DNA from: Rhizophagus irregularis
Lineage: Eukaryota > Glomeromycota > Glomeromycetes > Glomerales > Glomeraceae
DNA: 64,000 nucleotides
Direction: 5' to 3'
NCBI RefSeq assembly: GCF_026210795.1
Contig: NC_089439.1
Location: forward strand, 992,001-1,056,000
Shown here: positions 40,643 to 50,347 of the stretch, piece after piece
Position numbering within the stretch: the first letter of the stretch is position 1
How the letters are laid out: each line of letters starts with the position of its first letter
Position numbers and translations under genes: made by a program
Notes under the pieces: model-generated
The model's database searches: none
What the model was told of the DNA's origin: nothing
The model's input: the letters and a program-made list of their open reading frames with translations, nothing else

Positions 40643-41374
40643 ATGGATCTTTATGTATACAATTTGGACGAGTACACGACTGACTCAAGACAAGGCAATG
40701 AGTTTGCTCCATCATGGCCCTTTCGATTAGCCGTAGCAGGTAGCTCAGACTCAGGTAAGACAACTATGATCATTAATTTGTTAATGGGTGACAAGAAAGC
40801 AAAGGAGAATGGTAATCGGTATGTACTATGTGATGCAGTACTTTTAGTTGGCAGATATCTTGACGAGCCGAAGTGGGCAGTTGTACATGATTTTTTCGAA
40901 GAGGAGAAGATCCCATTCACTGCAGTAACCCATAGTGAGATTCCAGAGATTGACTCCTTCGACCCTACTCAAGCTACTGTGGTAATCTTCGAGGATCTGA
41001 TGGATGCACCTAAAAAAATCCAGGATCTCATCACTGGTTACTTTACACATGGACGACACAAAAATATTTCATGTATTTATGTAGCCCAAAGATTCTTTGC
41101 CATTCCTAAGGCTATTCGAGAAAATGTTAACTACATCTCACTGCATGGAGGTCATGGGAGCCTTACAGATACCAAGAGAATCATCCGCCTATATACAGAA
41201 CAATCAGAGTCATTAGCACCAGTAATTGATGATCTTACTCTGCAACGTAAATTTGTAGTGTTTGATCTTAGACGGTCCAAAAGTGATCCACTGTCCATTC
41301 GAGTAAGATGGGATACTAGTCTCAGTTCTATCACAGAGCAATCTCAGTTCAATCCTAGTTCGATCTCAGTCTGA
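40643..41374 (+). CDS. A32/FtsK-HerA-like genome-packaging ATPase
   Basis: 243 residues from the ATG at 40643. Walker A is AGSSDSGKTT (residues 32-41), Walker B is TVVIFEDL (E117, D118), and a later 'CIYVAQRFFAIPKAIRENVN' matches the sensor region of poxvirus A32-like and Polinton ATPases (written CIYVAQRFFAIPKAI). In viruses this enzyme drives DNA into capsids; its presence implies that the ancestor made particles. The ORF ends in a run of CAGTTCRATC-like repeats at 41320-41395, and a second open frame with no ATG continues the coding sequence downstream (see 41305-43106), so the C-terminus may be longer than shown. Confidence 0.85.
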   Translation: MDLYVYNLDEYTTDSRQGNEFAPSWPFRLAVAGSSDSGKTTMIINLLMGDKKAKENGNRYVLCDAVLLVGRYLDEPKWAVVHDFFEEEKIPFTAVTHSEIPEIDSFDPTQATVVIFEDLMDAPKKIQDLITGYFTHGRHKNISCIYVAQRFFAIPKAIRENVNYISLHGGHGSLTDTKRIIRLYTEQSESLAPVIDDLTLQRKFVVFDLRRSKSDPLSIRVRWDTSLSSITEQSQFNPSSISV

Positions 41375-41551
41375 ACCCAGTTCAATCACAGTTCGATCCA
41401 AGTTTAGTCCCTATGGTCAGAAAGCTGAATTTGAAGCAAAAAAAGGTGGACACTTGATTGAATTTGCTCGGGTATTTCCATCCCCTAAAGAACGTCAACA
41501 TTTACTTGTACCTGGTGTCTTAGCCAAGAATGCAGATACCTGGATTAAATA

Positions 41552-42833
41552 CAGTGTGTTGCAAAAAAAACCGGAATTTTATTCACATGACATAAATCGG
41601 ACTTACGTACCCAATTTGTATCCGATTTGGAAAATCTAAAATGGAAAATCGACATGACGATCATGACCATAAATCCCGACCTAATTCGTAAATAATATAT
41701 TTATGTTTTTCCGAGCTACTGCGCCGCAAAATGACAGTTTCAAAGAAAGAAAGGCAGCGACAAACAATTTTACAATTGTGGAGTGAGGGTATGCGTAAAG
41801 GGACTGAAATACACAAGATTACACGCATCCCACTCTCCACTATATATGATAATATTAAAAAGTTAAAAGAGGATAACATAGTAAACCGAAAAAAGGGAAG
41901 TGGTCGCCCAAGGAAAATTACCGGCAAATTTTCCAGGTCCCTTGGACAAAGTATCCGAAGAGATACATCAGTTCCAACGAGGACTTTGGCCAAAAAATTG
42001 GGCCAAATGGGCCTTGAAGTATCCCACTCGACAGTTTCAAGGCACTTAACTGTCCATGGCTATAAAAAATCACTTCCAAGGGCGACCCCAATGCTTACTG
42101 CTGCGCATAAGCAAAAACGTATCGAATGGGCGCAGCAGCACATTAATGATAATTGGAACACAACACTTTTTTCGGATGAAACAGCCTTCCAACTCTTCCG
42201 GAACACTGTGAAGCGTTGGCATAAGAAAATTCGGCCAATACGCCCCATGCCAAAAGACAGAACAAAGATTTTTGCATGGGGCGGATTTTGCGTAACGGGC
42301 AAAACAAGTTTGTTTTGCTTCCGTCGAATAATGAATGCTGAATTTTATGTTGAGATCCTTGAAAATCATATTCCGGAGATTGATGCAATGCTCGGTGATG
42401 ATTGGCGGCTCCAGCAAGACAATGACCCGAAGCATACTAGCCGTCTTGCTAAAGAATTCCTCCAAAACAATGTCCCGGAAGTCATGGATTGGCCCTCAAA
42501 TAGTCCTGACTTAAATCCGATAGAAAATTTATGGGCTATTGTTAAGGGGAATGTGGAGCGCCGAATGCCAAAAAATCTCAATGAATTGGAGAGTTTTATG
42601 GCAGAGGAATGGTCGGCAATTCCGGATACCGTGATAAAGAATCTCGCCGGTTCAATGAAACGACGTTGCGAGCTAATTATCGAAAATAATGGAGAACGAA
42701 TCTCCTATTAAATTATATTAATAGAAAGAGCTGGTTTCTAGCTCTTAAATAAAAAAAAATTTACTATGTTTTTATATTCTCAATGTGAAGTTATGGCCGT
42801 TTACTTTATTCCGGTTTTTTTTGCAACACACTG
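41552..42833 (+). mobile_element. Complete Tc1-like transposon, 1282 bp
   Basis: Perfect 26-base inverted ends begin CAGTGTGTTGCAAAAAAAAC, with TA at 41550-41551 and 42834-42835. It carries one intact transposase ORF and no internal damage, so it may be a recent insertion. Confidence 0.95.
41731..42711 (+). CDS. Tc1-like DDE transposase
   Basis: 326 residues from the ATG at 41731, with no stop or frameshift. The N-terminal part has two helix-turn-helix regions (KGTEIHKITRIPLSTIYDNI and TRTLAKKLGQMGLEVSHSTV) separated by an AT-hook-like GSGRPRKI. The catalytic triad is visible as FSDETAF (D149), QQDNDPKHTS (D230) and DLNPIENLW (E265), i.e. D,D34E as in Tc1. It cuts and pastes the element at TA sites. 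Protein length is normal for the family. Confidence 0.95.
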   Translation: MTVSKKERQRQTILQLWSEGMRKGTEIHKITRIPLSTIYDNIKKLKEDNIVNRKKGSGRPRKITGKFSRSLGQSIRRDTSVPTRTLAKKLGQMGLEVSHSTVSRHLTVHGYKKSLPRATPMLTAAHKQKRIEWAQQHINDNWNTTLFSDETAFQLFRNTVKRWHKKIRPIRPMPKDRTKIFAWGGFCVTGKTSLFCFRRIMNAEFYVEILENHIPEIDAMLGDDWRLQQDNDPKHTSRLAKEFLQNNVPEVMDWPSNSPDLNPIENLWAIVKGNVERRMPKNLNELESFMAEEWSAIPDTVIKNLAGSMKRRCELIIENNGERISY

Positions 42834-43089
42834 TATGTCTTTCGGGAAGCTTATGGACTCTCTGGTAAGACCCTAGGAGCTGACTTTCAGGATTTCTTAG
42901 CAAAAGTACAGGGTAGGACTGCAAAGACTGAAACTCTGAAAACTGAGAATGTGAAGGAGTTATTCTCCCGATATGAAGCCCTGAAGTCTAGTCGCCCTCT
43001 GGATAATAAACAAATAATAGAAGGTATTGAAGTCCTTCTACAAATCTTTTCTAAGAGCCACATGGACCGTCAAGCATTACAAGTAGGGA

Positions 43090-43650
43090 TTAATAGTATC
43101 TTGTGAGAATATCAAGTAATTCGTCTGCAGAAGCTCTAAGAATCATAGCACTTTTTTTACGGCCTTCAAAGTCAATCCTTAACATCTTAGCCTTCAACCC
43201 TATTGCTCCTAAAGCACGAGAAGCAAAGTTCTTAGTCATTGGATTACTTATATGATTTACATAGTTCTCATAGAATGTAGTGAAAGGCTCGTCAATACCA
43301 TCTGGATATGTATCCCTTAGAAATTGATATAAAGCAATTTCTCTACTGTCATAACCTATGGCTATAAGCTGTTCGAGAAGCCACTTCCTAATGTCTTCAT
43401 ATGGCTCTCCATCCATAATATTCATATCCAGTTTTTGTGTAAACAATTGTGTAAAGTCCACATTACTTCCCCGACGAATGATCTGAACTAACTTATCCCT
43501 AGCAAGTCCCAAGGCTTGTAGAGGGTCATTCTCATCACTAATCTTCTTTATAATCTGTCTGTATAATACACTGGATAATCCTCTGTATGCTGTTTTTGGA
43601 GTGATTACTCCACAGTTTTGGCACTGGTTTATTACGATTGATGTTGACAT
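43090..43650 (-). CDS. Unknown protein with N-terminal CxxC
   Basis: 186 residues, ATG at 43648-43650. It starts MSTSIVINQCQNCGVITPKT with one CxxC pair, then helical sequence without further cysteines. No domain recognised. It lies between the split ORF (tail to tail) and the NPITGR gene (same strand, 45 bp downstream of it), so it is probably part of the Polinton-like gene set. Function unknown. Confidence 0.6.
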   Translation of the reverse strand: MSTSIVINQCQNCGVITPKTAYRGLSSVLYRQIIKKISDENDPLQALGLARDKLVQIIRRGSNVDFTQLFTQKLDMNIMDGEPYEDIRKWLLEQLIAIGYDSREIALYQFLRDTYPDGIDEPFTTFYENYVNHISNPMTKNFASRALGAIGLKAKMLRIDFEGRKKSAMILRASADELLDILTRYY

Positions 43651-43695
43651 GGCTATCTTTCTTTATGTAAAAAAGAATTATTCAAAATTAAGTAA

Positions 43696-44277
43696 CTATT
43701 CAGAGCAGTCCTTGCACAACTTGTCCGTTAAGTTACTTGGGCTTACAGGCATGAGACATTCCCTACACAACTCAATATTAAGCTCTGCAAGTCTCGGGGT
43801 ATGGTCCTCCAAAGTTCGTGGACGACTGGAAGGACCGGAGGAAGGTGTTCTGTTAGTCGTATCTTGCTGTAAGATAAAATCATCATATTCATCTTGGTCA
43901 GCCTGAATAGCAGTCCTGATTTGTTGTATATCATTGAAAGTTAACCGCTGCCCATCAAGATTTTCCTCATTATAGCGTGTTTCATTGATGATTTCCTCTA
44001 TAAGCGCCTCTTCTTCATAATGGACAAGGTAGTAATCCTCAACTACCTCATAGTCACTCTCAATCAGTCTATAATATGTTCTAGTACCACGTCGAACATA
44101 ACGTCCTGTATCTGTATTTAAATATACAGGTTGCTCTTCAGGTGGAGGTGCAGTTTGTCTACGGACAAGCCTTCCATCAATATAATCATGGGATTCCATA
44201 ACTATTCGATTAAAGGTATCTCCACCGATAATAATTGGACGTCCAGTTATAGGGTTAGCTATATAAGGGTAAGACAT
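43696..44277 (-). CDS. NPITGR-motif (2-cysteine-adaptor-like) protein with zinc-like tail
   Basis: 193 residues. The start MSYPYIANPITGRPIIIGGD contains NPITGRPI, the hallmark of the short adaptor domain (NPxTGRxI) found in several large DNA virus proteins. The middle is acidic with Y/E-rich runs, and the end has LCRECLMPVSPSNLTDKLCK, with DC following, four cysteines in two pairs that may bind zinc. The N-terminal cysteine of the adaptor domain is not seen here. The CxECLMP tail is shared with the gene at 27936. Role unknown; probably a virion or scaffold component by analogy. Confidence 0.6.
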   Translation of the reverse strand: MSYPYIANPITGRPIIIGGDTFNRIVMESHDYIDGRLVRRQTAPPPEEQPVYLNTDTGRYVRRGTRTYYRLIESDYEVVEDYYLVHYEEEALIEEIINETRYNEENLDGQRLTFNDIQQIRTAIQADQDEYDDFILQQDTTNRTPSSGPSSRPRTLEDHTPRLAELNIELCRECLMPVSPSNLTDKLCKDCSE

Positions 44278-44344
44278 GTCTTTTTTCTGTACGTGTCTAC
44301 ATACCTAATAGTTTTCTTCAATTTACAATAACCAAGTGACATGG

Positions 44345-44410
44345 TCATCAGTCCTTATCAAAAAATACAAGAATACCTGATGATAAGATTACATGGTCAT
44401 CAGTCCTTAT
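44345..44410. repeat. 53-bp hairpin repeat, left side of the LINE pair
   Basis: One full unit (TCATCAGTCCTTATCAAAAA...ACATGG) and the start of a second, cut by the LINE at 44411. Further units lie beyond the LINEs at 60785-60930, so the array was continuous before the insertions. Each unit can fold through CTGATGA/TCATCAG. Confidence 0.8.
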
Positions 44411-44678
44411 TAAGGCAAACATGGCATAGTAGCCTTTATCTTTATTAAATTTATTTAACGAACTTACAAAAATAAAATAAAATTTTTAAAGTACAAAAAA
44501 GAAAAATAAAATTAACTAAAAACAAAACTATATAGTCTCCAAAACAGTAATAAAGCTATAAAATAATTCAAAAAGAAAAATCGCATAACACTAAAACTAT
44601 CCTGATCCCCCGCCTAAATATATTTCAACCTAAGAAGAGGCAACTATGCAAACAAACCAACGAACAATGCGCCCATTA

Positions 44679-47600
44679 TTAAAATCGACACACCACCCTG
44701 CTAAAGCTGTTAGTAAGTTGCACCGTTAGACGACCCATAAAACCCGAATAGTGATTAAACCAAGGCAAACCATATTTCATCGAGTTCTTTAAATAATCGA
44801 CGTCGGAGTCACGTGCGGCGTCGGAAAGGGTCGGAGGAGGTAAAGTTGAGAAAGGTAAGTACGTAGACTTCGGCAAATTTGAAGGCCGAGAAAGTTTGAG
44901 TTTATGAGTAATATTCATCGCGTCTTCCCATTTAGATTTATCATAGGAGCGCGGTAGCCAAATTCGTTTTCTAATCTTTTGGATAAAGTGATTGTGGATA
45001 GCAGAGATAACCTTCATCGCAGAGTTATGTGGAATAGAAAGTTCTTCAAAAAATTCGACAAAGGATTTCGGAAGGCAGCCACGGACAAGGCTATATGAAG
45101 TCCAATTTGAAGAAGAAAAGGACCAACAAGGAAGAGATTTAAATTTGTTAATAATTAAAGAGGGATCTTTCTTAACGAGATCACCAGCTTCTTGAAGTTT
45201 GTTGATAAAGTGATGTTGGTAGGAGAAGAGTATCTGTTCCATAGCGATTCGTCTACATTTGCACATAAACAAGTGCATGAAATCTTCCTTGGAGTCGAGG
45301 CACGAATGACACAATAAGATGTCAATATACAAGTCTGGGCGGATTCTTTTAAGATGTTCCAAGGTAGGCAAATCTTCCAAAAAGAGTTTGAATTTGAAGG
45401 TGCGATGAAAGGAAGCATGAGCACGAGTAAATGAAGCATCATGCTGAGGTTCAGAATTTAGCGAGAACCAGGTAAGATCCCAATCAATCACGAAATCTGA
45501 GATAGAGGATAAAGCAATGGTAAAGTTAAAACGCGATAAACGCGTTAATCTACGCATCCACAGCATTTGCGAATATTGCTTAAATAGGCGTCGTGGGTTG
45601 GATTCGCATAAAATATCATCATATTTTAATAGGAAATCGTGAGGAGATACTTGATCCAGATCAGAAAGAAGAATTGCTGAAGGAGAAGTATGCGCAGAGT
45701 TGGCCAGAGAGTCCGCGTAGTCATTATAGAAATTACCAGAGTGACCTTTCACTTTAACAGCCGTGACGGATAAAGATTTGGAGGAAATGAGACGTTCAAT
45801 AATAGCCCAGAGTTCAAAATTGGTGGTCTTGTAATAAAGCCTACTATTGGAATAAGAAAGGGTAGCACATAGACGAAGACCATCTATGGCAGATTGAGAG
45901 TCAGTATGAATAGTGACCGTTGAAAATGGAGGAGTGACTGTAAGAGCAGCATGTATAGCGGCGATTTCAGCTCTTGTAGAAGAAGGCCAATTGTGAAAAA
46001 TTCCATGAGCGTGAGCAGCGATAGATTGGAAAAAACCAGCGCCATCAAGGACTTGTACCCAAGACCAACCCATAGAAACATCAGGAGTGCCAAGGTTAAT
46101 TAAAGAACCATCAGTATAAAAACAATAATGATTATCAGGAGGAGTCGCTAACGGTGAAACAGCAAAAGCAAGAGAGGCAGCCGAATCCAAGGAGGGAGAA
46201 GGAGAAGGAGAAGGGAAAGTAACCACATCTTCTTGTGAAAAATTAGGTAGAATATCCAAACGACCATAGTAGGATCTTACAATCTCGTCAAGATCTGCCC
46301 AGGTAAAAGGAGAAGTAATAGTGGTGGTGTCATGTCTAATACGCTCCTGCGTTGTTGGGAGAATTAAAGATCTAAGAGGAGGAAGTTTAGGGATGATACA
46401 TAAAGGAGTAACATCTGTTGGATTGCTTTTAGTATGGGTAACCGGTACATGTTTAGAACAACCGGGACAAGGAGTAAGCGTGATAACATCATTAGGTCGA
46501 GTCACACAATCAGAGGTCCAATAGACAATCTTGCAAGAATATTGTTGTTTGCTAAGTTGTTTTCCAAAAAGAGGAGAGCCATCATCGTCCAAAGTCACGA
46601 TCCATTTCATGGATTTTCTGGAGGAACCAAAGGCTGGAGCCAAATCAATGTTTGAAGGGATTGCTTCAGAAGAAAATTGATCCAAGAGCAGAGAATTGGA
46701 ATTTGGAACAGTGACGCATTGGTGGATGTCATTGAACCATTTATGCGGGAGGACTCGATGGCCTTTCCTACTTGATAGATTGGATAAATAAACATTCCAA
46801 GTGATCATATGGGTTCCGTGAGGCGTGATGAATTGAGATAGGTAATAGAGTTGCAAACTTCTTAGACGTCGGAAATAAGATATAAAAATTTTTGGAGTCA
46901 TCACTTCAAATAAAGGCGTGTGACCATTAGGTACGGTGAGGTCAGACGAGGATGAAAATCGAGAACGTGACAACTTGAAAGGAGTGGTGGTCAGGAGAGC
47001 AATAGTGCAAGTGATATAATCCTGTTTAAAAGCGAAAAGTTTAGACCATAAAGTCCAATCTTTAACTAACAAGGGAGAAATGGGAATCAAAAAAGAAAAT
47101 TGAATTAAACGTAATCTATATAAAAATAAATTTTTCATAAAAAAAGAGGAAGAATTAGCTAATAAAAACAAATTAGTTAAATGTGTTTGTGATTGGTGAA
47201 AAAATAAATTAATCAATTCCAAGCCTTGAGATAGAAACAAAATGGAATCAGGGAGTACGCGTGAAAAATTGGCCTTATGTTTAACCAGGGAACGGATACT
47301 GCTGGTTGCCGAGGCACATTCAGATTCAGAGAGGTGTGTGACTTGCATGCGATATTCCAATTTTGGAATAAGGACAGTGTTGTGTAAATAAACTACTTGT
47401 TTAGCAGATAATTTGGCAGGACGAACGGTAGCAGCGAAAGAGTTACATTCTCGAGCAACTTGCTTTCTGACAAAATCACGAGATCCAGCGACATTAAACC
47501 AGACGCCCAGGAAGCGAAAAGAACTATTCATGGAAATAGGCACAATAGAAATGGAAGGAACTTTGTTCAGTCCAGATAATTGCAAGTCAAACACGACTGG

Positions 47601-50300
47601 AGAAGGTGAAGGAGCTGAAGTGGGAGGCAACGAATTAGTAATTAAAACATATTTGTTGTGGTTAGCGGAAGTATTATTAATCTGATAAAATTCTTCCGTA
47701 ATATAAAGCATCGATTCCATTCCAGCTTTAGATGACGAAATTAAAGTGGAATCGTCCATAAAGACCAAGTTGTTCATACGTAATCCATCTGGACTTGTCT
47801 CAGCCAAGGGATTAGATAAAGGAGGAGCATGAAGTATATATGGATCCATCATTTCATTCTTAAGAACAGTCAATAAAGGGTCTATATATATAACCCAGAG
47901 TAAAGGAGAGATAACTTCGCCTTGATCTATACCAATACGAACACGGTAAGAAGGTGTAGTTCCATGAGCAGTAAAAACGCAATTAGAGCGCTTCATAAAA
48001 AGGGATAAAATAAACTTGGTGGCAGAAGCGGGAAGTTTAATGCGTTCTAAAGCAAAATGCAACATCTTGAGATCAACCAAGTCGAAAGCCTTCGAAATAT
48101 CTTGTGAAAGGATCCAAAGCGGCGATTTGTTGACATGAGCATCATGGATAATAGATTCCAGGACGACAATAGGGTCGCGACAAGAACCACCAGGGAGACT
48201 GGCGAAGTTTTCTCCTTTGAGAACTTCATTCGAAGCCAAAATGGAAGCGAGACGATTATAAAAGAGTTTGACCAAAGATTTTCTAATTACTTCAAGTAAA
48301 GTAATAGGTCTTGTATTCTTAAGTTGACATTTCCATTCGTGAGGTTTAGGGATAGGGAAAACCATAGCTTGACGCCATAAATCAGGAATGTCTGCAGTGT
48401 GGAAACACGATTGGACCAGGATTAAAACCAGAGCAGTAGCGTTTGAACCCAGATGCTTAAGCATCTCATAAGTAATCATAGAAGGACCAGGAGCTTTGTC
48501 GTTAGGCATAGAAGAGACCGTAGACAACCATTCTTCAAGAGTAGGAGGATCCAGCAAAGAATCATAAATAGAAGAATTCACATCATCCATAGGGCGATAA
48601 GCAGAAGACCATGTTTCAGGAAGAACTGAAATGTTATCAGGAGGAGATGATTTAATAGGTACGGAATTCTGGAAGTGGTTGATAACAGCGTCATCAATAT
48701 CATGCAGGTCCGTTAGAAGTTTAGGTTGTGTAGGGTGGTCGATAAAGACACGATCCAATGTAATACGACGTCGAGTCCTTGAGAGCGCTGAATTAATGAA
48801 TGAGGAAATATCAGATTCAAAATTGTTGTCCCTATCATCCAATTTGGCACGAATGGAAAAATCTTGAAAATCTTTTTCTTTGAGAAGAAGGAGGCCATAA
48901 AGGGCACTGGAAATAGTCTTTAAGGATTCTAGTAAAGAATTAAACCCGTCTTGCCTACATGTGGTTAAAGAAGTAGGTAAAATAAGGGGGGAAGGAATAA
49001 CCTTCTTATAAAGATGAAGAATTTTTTGAAGTCGAATGAAATGAGTGGACCAAACATGTTCATATCTATTAAAATATGTGGAAGGATATTTGCGCAATAA
49101 GCGTATCGAATGCAAAAGACGGCTGAGAAAACGATAATGTTGAGTTAAAGCTTCCAAATCTTTAGGCACCGTAGGTGTGTATTGATTACCGACCGTGACA
49201 GATGGAAGAGAAGCATTAGCAGCTTTCACGATATGAGAATGTAAGTATTCACATTGTTGATTGATGTGCCATGTTGAAAAAGTAGAAGGAAGAACGTCGC
49301 AAAATGAGTCAGTGTGAGTGGAAAAAGATTCCCATTGTTGAATAGTGACTGAATCAAATTTGAAAATGCGGCGAGTTCGACGTTGAAGTTGTTTAGCACG
49401 AGCAACCTTGATAGACGCAGCCAAGAGTGAATCATCAAAATACGTGATGACAGGATTGTGATCAGAAGAGCAGGTATCATGGGCGTCGAATATGTAGGAA
49501 GTGAGAGCAAAGCTTTTTAGCATCGGGCAGGACCAAACATAGTCTATGCGAGTAATCTGGTCATCACGGTGGAAGGTGCCTAGGGAATCAGAAGCATTAA
49601 CAGGAATGGTTTCTTCATAACCATGAGATAAAAGATGATGCAACAAACGATAAGACCGTTGAGAAGCAACAGAAGGGCGGTTAAAATAAATAGGGTAATA
49701 AGTATCTAAGTGCATATTAAAATCGCCACAAATGGCGTGATAAAAATTTTGTTGTTTAGTTTGCACTAATAATTGTAAAAGGAGATCGATAGTATCAGAT
49801 CGTAATTTAGAGTCGGAAATAGGAGGGATATATATAACAAAAATACGCAATTTAATGTTGCCTTTAAAATAAAGGTCAACAGATAAAATACGTGAGGAAT
49901 GTGAAACAAAATCTTGTACATGAGAAGCAAGAGAATTTTCAATAAAAAGGGAAACGCCACCAGTAGATTTGACTTGTTTAGTTTTATCTATGTCAGAGGA
50001 AAAGACAGTATAATTAGGAAGGCGTTTAGATAAAAAATGAATTTGTTTGGGGGGTAAATGGGTGTCTACAATGCCACCAAAGGAAATATGTTTCAGGTTG
50101 AAAAAGTTTGAAATTTGTTCAATTTTAACTTGACTATTATGGCGAAGGCCATTAATATTAAAGGATGAAATATTAAAGGAATTGGGAATAGGGGGGGAAT
50201 TTAATGTAGTAAATAAAGATTCATGTTCTGAAAAATTATAAGTATCTACAGGATTGAGTGGGTTTTGAACAAACGTATCATAATTAAAATTGTCAGACAT
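44679..50300 (-). CDS. LINE A ORF2: endonuclease / reverse transcriptase / RNase H
   Basis: 1873 residues without a stop. Order of domains: apurinic-type endonuclease (SFNINGLR about 46; CGDFNMHLD 191-199; SSDHNP with D280 and H281), reverse transcriptase (ISKAFDLVDLKMLHFAL; GIDQGEVISPLLWVIY; FMDDSTL with its DD at 849-850), RNase H (YTDGSLI with D1397; STRAEIAAIHAAL; HTDSQSA with D1467; NDYADSLAN), then a CHSCLDSKEDFMHLFMC finger-like group. It nicks DNA at the target and copies the element RNA there. Start ATG at 50300. One substitution in the RT (AFDLVD where copy B has AFDSVD) is notable but the catalytic aspartate is kept. Confidence 0.92.
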   Translation of the reverse strand: MSDNFNYDTFVQNPLNPVDTYNFSEHESLFTTLNSPPIPNSFNISSFNINGLRHNSQVKIEQISNFFNLKHISFGGIVDTHLPPKQIHFLSKRLPNYTVFSSDIDKTKQVKSTGGVSLFIENSLASHVQDFVSHSSRILSVDLYFKGNIKLRIFVIYIPPISDSKLRSDTIDLLLQLLVQTKQQNFYHAICGDFNMHLDTYYPIYFNRPSVASQRSYRLLHHLLSHGYEETIPVNASDSLGTFHRDDQITRIDYVWSCPMLKSFALTSYIFDAHDTCSSDHNPVITYFDDSLLAASIKVARAKQLQRRTRRIFKFDSVTIQQWESFSTHTDSFCDVLPSTFSTWHINQQCEYLHSHIVKAANASLPSVTVGNQYTPTVPKDLEALTQHYRFLSRLLHSIRLLRKYPSTYFNRYEHVWSTHFIRLQKILHLYKKVIPSPLILPTSLTTCRQDGFNSLLESLKTISSALYGLLLLKEKDFQDFSIRAKLDDRDNNFESDISSFINSALSRTRRRITLDRVFIDHPTQPKLLTDLHDIDDAVINHFQNSVPIKSSPPDNISVLPETWSSAYRPMDDVNSSIYDSLLDPPTLEEWLSTVSSMPNDKAPGPSMITYEMLKHLGSNATALVLILVQSCFHTADIPDLWRQAMVFPIPKPHEWKCQLKNTRPITLLEVIRKSLVKLFYNRLASILASNEVLKGENFASLPGGSCRDPIVVLESIIHDAHVNKSPLWILSQDISKAFDLVDLKMLHFALERIKLPASATKFILSLFMKRSNCVFTAHGTTPSYRVRIGIDQGEVISPLLWVIYIDPLLTVLKNEMMDPYILHAPPLSNPLAETSPDGLRMNNLVFMDDSTLISSSKAGMESMLYITEEFYQINNTSANHNKYVLITNSLPPTSAPSPSPVVFDLQLSGLNKVPSISIVPISMNSSFRFLGVWFNVAGSRDFVRKQVARECNSFAATVRPAKLSAKQVVYLHNTVLIPKLEYRMQVTHLSESECASATSSIRSLVKHKANFSRVLPDSILFLSQGLELINLFFHQSQTHLTNLFLLANSSSFFMKNLFLYRLRLIQFSFLIPISPLLVKDWTLWSKLFAFKQDYITCTIALLTTTPFKLSRSRFSSSSDLTVPNGHTPLFEVMTPKIFISYFRRLRSLQLYYLSQFITPHGTHMITWNVYLSNLSSRKGHRVLPHKWFNDIHQCVTVPNSNSLLLDQFSSEAIPSNIDLAPAFGSSRKSMKWIVTLDDDGSPLFGKQLSKQQYSCKIVYWTSDCVTRPNDVITLTPCPGCSKHVPVTHTKSNPTDVTPLCIIPKLPPLRSLILPTTQERIRHDTTTITSPFTWADLDEIVRSYYGRLDILPNFSQEDVVTFPSPSPSPSLDSAASLAFAVSPLATPPDNHYCFYTDGSLINLGTPDVSMGWSWVQVLDGAGFFQSIAAHAHGIFHNWPSSTRAEIAAIHAALTVTPPFSTVTIHTDSQSAIDGLRLCATLSYSNSRLYYKTTNFELWAIIERLISSKSLSVTAVKVKGHSGNFYNDYADSLANSAHTSPSAILLSDLDQVSPHDFLLKYDDILCESNPRRLFKQYSQMLWMRRLTRLSRFNFTIALSSISDFVIDWDLTWFSLNSEPQHDASFTRAHASFHRTFKFKLFLEDLPTLEHLKRIRPDLYIDILLCHSCLDSKEDFMHLFMCKCRRIAMEQILFSYQHHFINKLQEAGDLVKKDPSLIINKFKSLPCWSFSSSNWTSYSLVRGCLPKSFVEFFEELSIPHNSAMKVISAIHNHFIQKIRKRIWLPRSYDKSKWEDAMNITHKLKLSRPSNLPKSTYLPFSTLPPPTLSDAARDSDVDYLKNSMKYGLPWFNHYSGFMGRLTVQLTNSFSRVVCRF

Positions 50301-50347
50301 TAGAACACTATGATAATAAAGTACGGGGAAAGGAGGTGAGAAATCAG

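Larger units (their letters stand above)
41305..43106 (+). pseudogene. ORF continuing from the ATPase, split by a Tc1 element
   Basis: In the +1 frame relative to the ATPase an ATG-less open frame runs 41305-41551 (...SPYGQKAEFEAKKGGHLIEF...), stops at the Tc1 insertion, and resumes at 42836 (VFREAYGLSGKTLGADFQDF...) to TGA at 43104-43106. The two parts are in frame once the element and one TA are removed. The lack of a start codon suggests that it is joined to the ATPase by a +1 frameshift, or by a short intron (donor GTAAGA at 41302, acceptors CACAG or CTCAG nearby keep the frame). No domain recognised. It overlaps the end of the opposite ORF at 43090 by 17 bases. Confidence 0.5.

Noticed and set aside
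40651-40920. Minus-strand ORF opposite the ATPase, and similar ORFs opposite the LINE ORFs, integrase and Tc1 transposase
   Set aside because: They lie within well-supported genes on the other strand and show no motif of their own.
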